The translations under genes and the position numbers were made by a program. A DNA stretch of 64,000 nt. Source: Buddleja alternifolia (lineage: Eukaryota; Streptophyta; Magnoliopsida; Lamiales; Scrophulariaceae). The notes below the pieces were generated by a model. That model worked only from the letters and a program-made list of their open reading frames with translations. It did no database searches and was not told where the DNA came from. The DNA is taken from the NCBI GenBank assembly GCA_019426215.1, contig CM033402.1, forward strand, positions 5,953,246 through 6,017,245, in the 5' to 3' direction. This document shows positions 56,667 through 64,000 of this stretch, piece by piece (positions within the stretch are counted from its first letter, which is position 1; every line of letters starts with the position of its first letter).

Positions 56667-56990
56667 GGGTCAAGATTGAATACACATCATATATTAGATA
56701 AGATATAAGACTCAATCTACACCATTGGATCCATTAAATCCAACAGTCCAAAAAAGAAGCAAAAAAAAGGCTAAAAAATTGATTCCAATTGAATAAGGGG
56801 TATAATAGTCAAAAAGGAAGCAAAAAAGGGCACAGAATCTCCTGTAAAATCTCCCTTATTTACGTTATTCATCATCCTTTTTAGTACTTTTTCTCTCTCT
56901 CTCTCTCTTATTACCTTGCAAACAAATTTTAAAAATCAAATATTAGAGCAGTGGAAGGAAGAGACGAGACACAGAAAGAGAGAGAGAGCA

Positions 56991-57146
56991 ATGGTGAGCA
57001 CCAGAAGTAGAGGGAGACCCAAAAACTCTGACAAGAACAAACAAGAAGAAAAAAAAGCAATAATAGGCAATGGAGAGTACGAAGAGTCTCGAGCACAAAG
57101 AATCAAAGAAAACACCGAGAGAATGAAGAGTCTCGGCATCATATAG
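56991..57146 (+). CDS. Captured gene fragment, AT-hook and RIKEN motif peptide (51 aa)
   Basis: ATG in the context AGCAATGG opens a 51-residue frame. Residues 5-12 (RSRGRPKN) contain the AT-hook core RGRP, which binds the AT minor groove. Residues 30-50 (YEESRAQRIKENTERMKSLG) resemble a short Arg/Glu helix found near the N-terminus of some plant nuclear proteins, including B3-domain proteins. The frame stops at TAG exactly where the satellite array starts, so it is probably the truncated first exon of a captured gene. A GA/CT-rich leader lies upstream. Expression is uncertain. Confidence 0.5.
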   Translation: MVSTRSRGRPKNSDKNKQEEKKAIIGNGEYEESRAQRIKENTERMKSLGII

Positions 57147-57815
57147 TGTGTGTTTGATGTATAAACACACACTGTATAATGTGTTATCATATACTGTATA
57201 ATGAGTTATAAGATACTGTATAATGTGTTATAACATATTGTATAATTGTTTATAAGATTGTAGTTGTATGATGTATAAACACACAATGTGTAATGTGTTA
57301 TCATATATATTGTATAATGAGTTATAAAATATTGTATAATGTGTTATAACATACTGTATAATGATTTATAAGATTGTAACTGTATGATGTATAAACACAC
57401 ACTGTATAATGTGTTATCATATATTGTATAATGGGTTATAAGATACTGTATAATGTGTTATAATATACTGTATAATGGTTTATAAGATTGTAGTTGTATG
57501 ATTATAAACACACACTGTATAATGTGTTATCATATACTGTATAATGAGTTAAAAGATACTGTATAATGTGTTATAACATACTGTATAATTAAATATTTTT
57601 AATATGCTATAAACACATACTGTATAATATGTTATAACATACTGTATAATGTGTTCTAACATACTGTATAATGGCTTATAAGATACTGTATAATGGTTTG
57701 AAATCACTAATTATATGTGACTAATCACACACTGTATATCATTGTTGTAGTTACTGTATAATGGTTTATAAGCTACTGTATAATGATGTATAAGATACTG
57801 TATAATGGTTTAATG
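57147..57815 (+). repeat. 22-bp satellite array with ~115-bp higher-order period
   Basis: About 27 variants of a 22-bp unit, ATACTGTATAATG(T/A/G)(G/T)TTATAA(C/G). Every fifth unit is a 24-bp variant containing TTGTATGATGTATAAACACA, giving a higher-order repeat of 114-116 bp seen at 57257, 57373 and 57487. The array decays after about 57590. Confidence 0.9.
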
Positions 57816-58125
57816 TAATTTTTTGGAAGAAAACAATATCAAATGAACTTCTACTCATGCAAGTATCAAATTCACTTCATAAATAGTCAATTCAAACCAC
57901 ATGGTACTATGTTCAGTAAGGAGTTAACCTATACATGAAATAAAAAAGACATAATCATTTCACAAAAATTAACAGAAGACGAATTCTTAAATCCCAAACT
58001 TTCGATCTTTACAGCTACTATCTCGAAAATGATTACACAAAATTACATACAACAGCTACTGTATGTAATTTTTGCTACATGAATTGACAATGATGATGAA
58101 TCGAGCTTGATTATTAATTGAGTTT
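57816..58125. other. Interior of the Pack-MULE-like element after the array
   Basis: No ORF or repeat recognised. It may be untranslated sequence of the captured gene. Confidence 0.35.
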
Positions 58126-58559
58126 GATGATGAATAACGTAAATAAGGGGAATTTGATTTCTGTATATTGAGTTTGATGATGATTAATTGAGTTCTGTGA
58201 ACTGATCGAATTTTAATTGGAAAGAAAAAATGAATTGAAAAAAAAATCTGTTATGGGCGTGATAAAGGGGATTTGATTTTGATCTTGCATGATATTTACG
58301 TTTATTGACTAAAATACCCCTGCCATCATTAAAAAAAATTATACAAATTGAAAAATGGATCAAATCCAGATCTTGGGATCAAATGATATTAATGGTGTAG
58401 ATTGGGTCTTATATCTTACCTAATGTAATGGGATGTATTTGATCCATACCCTTTATATATGTATATATATATATATATTGGTAACTAATATCCTATATGA
58501 GATCAGGGACACATTGTTTGACCCTAGTACTGTTATATAAGTTCCGACTTTAGGCAATT

Positions 58560-60740
58560 ACGCAAAGTTGCTTTGGTGGAGTTGGTTGGCGATGACCATA
58601 ATAACGAAAACCATTTAAACTAGGAATAGGAGATGTCCAAATGTCGAAATGAATAATATCAAATAAATGCGAACTACGAGTATAAGAACTAGAAAAGACA
58701 ACCGTTTTTGTTTACCAAACTGACAAGCGGAACATAACGAATGAGAATTATTTTTATTACAATAGATAAAATTTCTACTATGAAGAAAATAAAAAATTGA
58801 GCTTCCAGGGTGACTAAGGCGATGATGCCAGACAGAGGGGGACTAAACTAGAAGACAATGAGAAGAGACACGAGCGGTGGAGTTGCCATGTAGAGGGTAA
58901 AGATCGCCATCACTGTCGCTGGGACTAATGAGATTGCCGGTCCTAAGATCCTTTACAGAGAAACCAAAAGGGTCAAATTCAATTGAACAAAGATTATCCT
59001 TAGTGAATTGACGAACGGAGATAAGATTTTTAACCAAGAGAGGGGAATAGAGGACGTTTTTCAGATGAAGAGGATGAGAGTTGTATGTAAAAGAAGAATG
59101 ACCAACAGATTGAACCGGGAGGACATCACCATTACCAACTATAATTGAATTAAAAGAATTACATGGTACAATGAATGTAAGTTACCTTGGTGAGGAGTCA
59201 TGTACAAGTTTGCAGCAGTATCCATGTACCATTGGTCATCAGGCTGCTGTAGAGTCATGGTCTGATAAAGGTGTGACAAATCAGTGGGTGTGGGAGGAAC
59301 CGAGTGAGCTGGACCGAGTGGAGGCAGCTGGGCAGAAGAAGAGTTGAAATGTGGACAGTGGAGGCTGTATGTTGATGATTGGGCCGCTGGGCGAGGCCTG
59401 CAAGGAGAGAATGGGCCGCTAGGAAGGGCCGAAGGTTGGGCAGGAGCTGAGGACCATCCAGACGCGTTGGGCTGGGCAGAGGAAGCCCAATACGCTCTAG
59501 GAGACTGAAAACCTGGAGGCATCGTGTGCTGGGCTGGAGTTGAATTAAAGCATGGGTCGGATGGGCGTGGCCTAGCAGACGCAATGGGTACCAATTGATA
59601 AGTGAAACCTAGTGGGGCAGTGGACCTTTGATTGTGTGTACTGTTTTGCTGGCTACTATAGGAGTTGTGTCCTTGACGAAAATTAAACCTACCATTACCT
59701 TGACCTCGATTTCGAGAATTATTGCGATTCATGTTTCGATATTGGCTTGGAGGGGTGTTTTGGGAAAGAAGGTCAGTTGCGGAATCATGATTTTGAGGAG
59801 TTGATTAAAAGCGTTTTCACGATTTTCATGTAGAAGAAGAAGGTTTCGGATTTCTGAGAAAGAGGGTAAAGGTTTGGTGGTAGTGATTATAGTGACTAAT
59901 GGAAGATACGCCTCGGGTAACCCTTTGAGTAAGTGTAAAACAAAAGATTGATCGGAAATAGGACTATTCAAAACAGAAAGAGAATCGGCTAAAAACTTCA
60001 TCTCTTGACATTATTGAGAAATCGATAAATTCCCTTTTTGAAAATTATTAATACATTCACTAATTTCTAAGGATCGAGATGGTTTGTTATTCATAAAATT
60101 TTCTAAATCAACAGTTTTTAAAAGCTTGATATGAACGGTAGAGTAAAACCATCTTTTGATAGTAGAATCTAAAGCAAACTAATTATCATCGGGTTCACGC
60201 GTAGGCTTTGATTTTCCCGAGAGGTGATAAAAAACAGAATAGCTATGGCAGAGGTCCATAAACATACCGCGCCAAAGCTTATAGTTCGAATCATTAGCAT
60301 TTAATTTAAAACCAAAGGAAGAGTAAATATTTCCGTCTGCGAGAGCGGGATGAATTGAAGAGGTTTTGGGCGTTGTAGGGGCGGTGGCTTGGGGGTTTTC
60401 AGGATTGGCCATATGGAAAGAGAGGATAAATCGAAAAATACGAAACGAAATAAATAAACGAAATTAATGAGATACGAAATAATAAAGCAAGAAAAATTAC
60501 CATAAGGAATCAACAATATTGCAATAGCAAAATATGAGAAAGGCACCAAAATCCAAGATGTAGAGGAGATCAGTGTTGTAGAAGGCTTTTTAATGATTAA
60601 ATTTTGTGTTGAGGGGAACAACAACGACTTCGGCGGAAGGTGAAGGCCGAAAATACGCAAATAGTAATGTAGCGGCTGGAATGGTACTGTAGCAGCAGCT
60701 GCTAGAAGAGAAAAAAATAAAGGCCTAGGAGTTTAGGTTT
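58560..60740 (-). pseudogene. Decayed Ty1/copia gag-protease-integrase fragment
   Basis: Reading down the minus strand: gag N-terminus from ATG at 60412 (MANPENP, then NDSNYKLWRGMF); gag continues at 60001-59729 (FVLHLLKGLPEAYLPLVTII); a protease-like WYMDTAANLYMT (usual D-S/T-G is altered); GAG-pre-integrase (ISVRQFTKDN, LYPLHG, and HHRLSHPGSSIFYF); and the integrase start CSACQFGKQKRLSF with HFDIWTSP. The frame is broken by TAG at about 60181, TAA near 60011, a frameshift near 59810 and others. Everything after the start of integrase (rest of integrase, reverse transcriptase, RNase H) and the 3' LTR is missing. Confidence 0.88.
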
Positions 60741-60752
60741 AGGCTGATACCA
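60741..60752 (-). other. Primer-binding site of the copia element
   Basis: TGGTATCAGCCT on the minus strand directly follows the LTR end. Its first nine bases match the TGGTATCAG of plant copia elements, complementary to initiator methionine tRNA. Confidence 0.75.
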
Positions 60753-60878
60753 TGTTAAGGTATAATTCCCCTTGATTATTAATGAAATAAACCAATGTAT
60801 ATATAGAGTACAAGAATAAGGTAAATAAGGAAAGCAATAATAAAAGAGACCTAATAGAATAATAATACTACTCTAACA
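60753..60878 (-). repeat. 5' LTR of the copia element, 126 bp
   Basis: On the minus strand it runs from TGTTAGAGTAG to CCTTAACA, with inverted ends TGTTA and TAACA. It includes a TATATATAC box and AATAAT-rich 3' part. Such a short LTR fits the short-LTR lineages of plant copia elements. No second LTR lies in the window. Confidence 0.75.
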
Positions 60879-60897
60879 GGAACTACTATTTTTTTTT

Positions 60898-61034
60898 GGA
60901 TGATATTTGGCCACTCCTGTGTGATCTACACCCTTCATGTGGATATATACATAGAGGCCCCACATAAACAATACATGGGGAATGGTGTACATCATCCTGG
61001 GAGTTCAAGTTTCGGGAGTGGCTAAGAATTATCC
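60898..61034. mobile_element. 137-bp Mutator-type MITE
   Basis: The left end GGATGATATTTGGCCACTCC and right reverse complement GGATAATTCTTAGCCACTCC are inverted. The right arm's CCCGAAACTTGAACTCCCAG recalls the element at 15891. The flanks are T-rich and give no reliable duplication. Confidence 0.6.
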
Positions 61035-61370
61035 TCTCTTTTTTTTCTTTTTTTTGGGGAGAGGGGGGGTCGATGTTTTGAACCCTTCAACCTTCTGAAC
61101 TTTTTTTTTTTTTTGTTAAGTACTTCCGACTATACATTGTATTTGAAACTTTCAGCGTACCAACCTCTTAATTTTTAATTTAAAAAATATTTGTTTTGAA
61201 AAAAAATGGAATTACTAGAAGGGAAAAGGAAAATAGAAAGTTAAATTGATAACCAAATGTAGTTTTCCTTTCTCAACTTCTCCTACACTTATTATTTTAA
61301 ATAAATACTTCAAACTATACTTGGTGTTCTAAACCTCCTATGGGCCAGGTCATCAGCCTCTTACTTTTTT

Positions 61371-61720
61371 AGGGAAAATTACTAAAACTCTCCTAAAATA
61401 AATTTTTATATCCAAAAAATTCATGAAAATATTTTTCAATCTCAAAAAACACACTCTACAAATTTTTCATTTAAAAAAACCCAAAAATTAAGATTAAATT
61501 CTTTTTGACTAAACTACCCTTCATTTATTAAGTTAAGAGTTGATCAATTAATCTTTTTTATCAATTTTTTTTTGTTTTAAAATTTTCAAATTGATAAGTT
61601 GAATAATACAATTTTTTTTTTTAGTAATAAGTATTTTAAATATTCTTATATAATTTATTTTTTGATTTTATAATGGTAATTATCTAAAAAATATAATTTT
61701 TTAAAATTTTTAAGAAGATT
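61371..61720. mobile_element. Left half of a long-TIR element (copy C)
   Basis: AGGGAAAATTACTAAAACTC, ATCCAAAAAATTCATGAAAA and TGACTAAACTACCCTTCATT match copy B (54975). The match stops at about 61720, where unrelated AAGGCTATGTATGGTTAGG begins. Confidence 0.65.
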
Positions 61721-62089
61721 AAGGCTATGTATGGTTAGGAATCCTAAGAATATTTTCATTTTTTGGATCACCAAAAAATGAAAATACACAGTCCAAGCCA
61801 AATTCAATTGAAAATGATCAAATTTTAAATACACTACACATTCCCCTATAAAAAAAACCAATCATTTCAATCTTTTCACAATTTTTTATCATTAATTACA
61901 CTATTTCACTATCCAACTCATTCTCTTTCTTATTTTCCATATTTTATAAAATAAAATTCCTATTCAATTTTCCAATATTCTAATTATTATTATTATTAAA
62001 TAATATTAATAACATATAATTTAAATAATATATGATCCTCACTATACCTCACCTGCCCTCTCCATTATTCCTCCTACACAACTACCCGG

Positions 62090-62265
62090 CCCCACGCTCA
62101 CCCCCACCCCCACCCCCACGTACCCCTCCCCACATCTACACCCCAGCCCCCACCCCACACCCTTTACAGCCAAGTGACCTCCCTTCATCTCACAACACCC
62201 ATTGGCCCCCCACCCCCCAATACGGGCCATCCCCCCAAATTCCAACACCCATGGCCCCCCAACCC
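62090..62265. repeat. C-rich low-complexity tract
   Basis: Many runs of three to six C, with CCCCCACCCCCACCCCCACG near 62101. The minus strand could form G-quadruplexes. A Pro-rich ORF overlaps it but looks like a by-product of composition. Confidence 0.7.
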
Positions 62266-62499
62266 ACGGGTACCCTCATTATTCAACTCTCGTCTTTAAT
62301 TTTTTTGCAGAGAAGTTTCAACTCAATATTTTTGTCCAATTGCGGATATCTTTTTGAAAAGTAATTTATGCATACATCCCATCTTCTTTAAATTTTTGTT
62401 GTGTTTTGAGTTTCTTTTATTATATAAGAACGACTTACACCAGTACACCGGAAATTGCATTGCTTCATTCCACTTCACAGAAGCACACTCAAAACGCCA

Positions 62500-62790
62500 A
62501 ACTTTGATGGTACATCCTCTGAGGGGAGTTTTGATATTCCTCGGCCTTTGAAGAAACAAAAGATGCATATCACCTTTTTTTATTTTTATTTTGTATGTTC
62601 ATATTTATTAATTATTTTATAACTACTTTTTTTATGTTTGAAGCAAAATTTGGTGGTACATCCTCTGTTGGGAGTTCTGATATTCCTTTGCTTTTGAAGA
62701 AACAGAAGGTGCATATTTCCTCTTTTTTTTTAAGCCTTGTATGTCCATATTTATTAATTATTTTTTGAAAGTAATTTTTTGAATCTACAG
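62500..62790 (+). repeat. 146-bp tandem duplication of an exon-like segment
   Basis: GGTACATCCTCTG, then GATATTCCT and TTGAAGAAACA(A/G)AAG, recur at 62509 and 62655. In one frame the copies read FDGTSSEGSFDIPRPLKKQK and FGGTSSVGSSDIPLLLKKQK. Copy 2 ends in a donor-like AAG/GTGCAT, while copy 1 has AAG/ATGCAT. Both are followed by TTTATTAATTATTTT. Confidence 0.65.
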
Positions 62791-62964
62791 CAGTTCAATT
62801 GGCACTCAAATTTATATTCAATTTTTATATTCAACTTTTTAAAATTCGTTTATGTGTTCTTTTTGTGTTTGGTTTCTACTTAATAAGATATATGTGAATG
62901 TATGGTTTATTGGTAGGTTATTCTAATGTGCTGCAGTCCTAATGACTTATGGCCCGTGCAGTAT

Positions 62965-63085
62965 CGTACCCGTATCGAATATGGATACGGCTGCGATACG
63001 TATCGAATACCGATTTTAAGTATCCGAAATTAAAAATAAAAAACAAAAAAAATTGGATACGTATCGGATACGAAAATGAGAAGTG
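62965..63085. repeat. Inverted and direct GTATCGGATACG-type motifs
   Basis: Repeated near-palindromic words (CGTATCGAATATGGATACGG, ACGTATCGAATACC, GGATACGTATCGGATACG). Similar words occur in plant repetitive DNA. No function inferred. Confidence 0.45.
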
Positions 63086-63316
63086 TCCGATACTCCAAGA
63101 ATACGTGTGGAGTCATTTTAAAGTTATACAATTTTTTTGGAGCCAAAATGAGAAAAATAACTAATTTATACTTTTGAATATTTTAAAAAAATATCACTTA
63201 CCTTTACGGCTTTACCTTTACACCTTTACCTATCTTGACCTTTACCTTTAGTTCATTATGAGGGTGAAATTATAGAAAGTCAATTTTTTCAGGGTTAATT
63301 AAACTTTGGAATTATA

Positions 63317-63660
63317 TAATCACACATACACACATACATATATAGACACACACATAGACGTATATAATATGTATATATACACACACAAAATCACATAATA
63401 TTTTATATATAAAAAAACAAAAACCACTGTTCATCGTCTTCAATGAAGACGATGAACAGTAACCCCGAATACCCCACCCCCCAAACACAAACACATAATC
63501 ACACATATATTTATAGACAGACACGTAGACATATATAATATGTATATACACACACACAATCACAAAATATTTTATATATAAAAAAACAAAAAAAAAATAC
63601 AAATCACTGTTCATGGTCTAAATTGAAGACGATGAACAGTAACCCCGAATACCCCAAAGA
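63317..63660. repeat. 179-bp tandem duplication with a hairpin
   Basis: Two copies start at 63317 and 63496 (TAATCACACATA). Each contains CACAC-rich DNA, ATATTTTATATATAAAAAAA and GACGATGAACAGTAACCCCG. In copy 1, 63426-63460 is a perfect inverted repeat of 17 bp around one base (ACTGTTCATCGTCTTCA and its complement). In copy 2 the left arm is mutated. Confidence 0.85.
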
Positions 63661-64000
63661 CGATGAAAAAGAAATATAAAACTATTTATGCTCTAATCAT
63701 ATTTACACATTTTATAAAATATTGTATATATGGACCACATCCTACTTTTATATTTGTCCAATGCGAACCGTATAATCACACTAATTATTATAAATATAGA
63801 GTTAAAAAGAAATGAAAAGGTAAAAAAAACAAAATACTAAAACTAAAATAAAACAAAAAATGAAGGGCCCCCCCCCCAACAAACCCATACCCGCCCCACC
63901 CCACGCCAAACCCCCACCCAACCCATTAACCGCAGCTGCCTCTCAATTTTTCTTTTTTTTTTTGTTTTTTTAATTTATTTGTATAATATATATTATATTA
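63661..64000. other. AT-rich end of window with C-rich patch
   Basis: A C-rich patch at 63868-63925 within A/T-rich DNA. No gene recognised. Confidence 0.4.

Larger units (their letters stand above)
56667..58451 (+). mobile_element. Pack-MULE-like element, 1.8 kb
   Basis: The left end GGGTCAAGATTGAATACA and right reverse complement GGGTATGGATCAAATACA start long inverted arms with shared blocks GATAAGATATAAGAC, CAATCTACACCATT and, further in, GATGATGAATAACGTAAATA (right, 58126; its reverse complement is at about 56854-56873 in the left arm). The interior holds a gene fragment with its own CT/GA-rich leader and AT-hook ORF, and a satellite array. The flanks are TA microsatellite, so the target-site duplication is ambiguous. 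No transposase. Mutator class is inferred from long arms and the GGG terminus. Confidence 0.7.

Noticed and set aside
57147..57815. CRISPR-like array
   Set aside because: The units are contiguous 22-bp variants with no unique spacers, in a plant genome; it is a satellite.
59255..59584. 109-aa ORF on the minus strand
   Set aside because: It is a shifted frame of the copia gag region at 59139-59732, which carries the recognisable motifs.
62032..62364. 110-aa Pro-rich ORF (extensin-like look)
   Set aside because: The Pro content simply reflects the C-rich tract; no signal peptide of the right kind, no SPPPP repeats and no transcript signals nearby.

Overview
The window is nuclear DNA of a flowering plant, probably a eudicot. 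The evidence is spliced genes with GT-AG introns whose products read as plant family members, very AT-rich intergenic DNA, many short inverted-repeat transposons, tRNA-derived SINEs and a decayed Ty1/copia element. I cannot name the species from sequence alone.

Layout: the 3' part of CSN2 (COP9 signalosome subunit 2), + strand, 703-3057; an 84-aa secreted peptide with eight cysteines (4437-4691, +); a 596-aa C2H2 zinc-finger/EAR repressor with a coding minisatellite (5603-7393, -); an SnRK1 beta subunit (11246-14252, +); a two-exon calmodulin (18172-19894, -); about 11 kb of repeat-rich intergenic DNA holding three tandem copies of a SINE-bearing unit and two single SINEs with clean target-site duplications; ARGONAUTE4 (32656-39028, +, 22 coding exons, 910 aa); LARP1 (42304-48940, +, 14 exons, 911 aa); a second C2H2/EAR gene (53452-54608, -, best read as two exons) with a truncated duplicate at 50050-50460 that was later split by a Mutator-like element; and a transposon-dominated end with a Pack-MULE-like element carrying an AT-hook ORF plus a 22-bp satellite array (56667-58451) and a 5'-terminal copia fragment with a 126-bp LTR (58560-60878).

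The genes are ordinary, independently transcribed plant loci, not an operon. Several are regulators: CSN2 in cullin deneddylation, SnRK1-beta in energy signalling, calmodulin in calcium signalling, AGO4 in RNA-directed DNA methylation, LARP1 in mRNA translation and decay, and two EAR-type zinc-finger proteins in transcriptional repression. AGO4 and LARP1 both carry intronic copies of one small inverted-repeat transposon family, the kind of element the AGO4 pathway normally silences.

Exon models were built by hand from reading frame, splice consensus and family knowledge. Summed exon lengths are multiples of three for AGO4, LARP1, calmodulin, SnRK1-beta and the spliced zinc-finger model, which supports them. 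Transposon class calls rest on terminal inverted repeats and target-site duplications read by eye.
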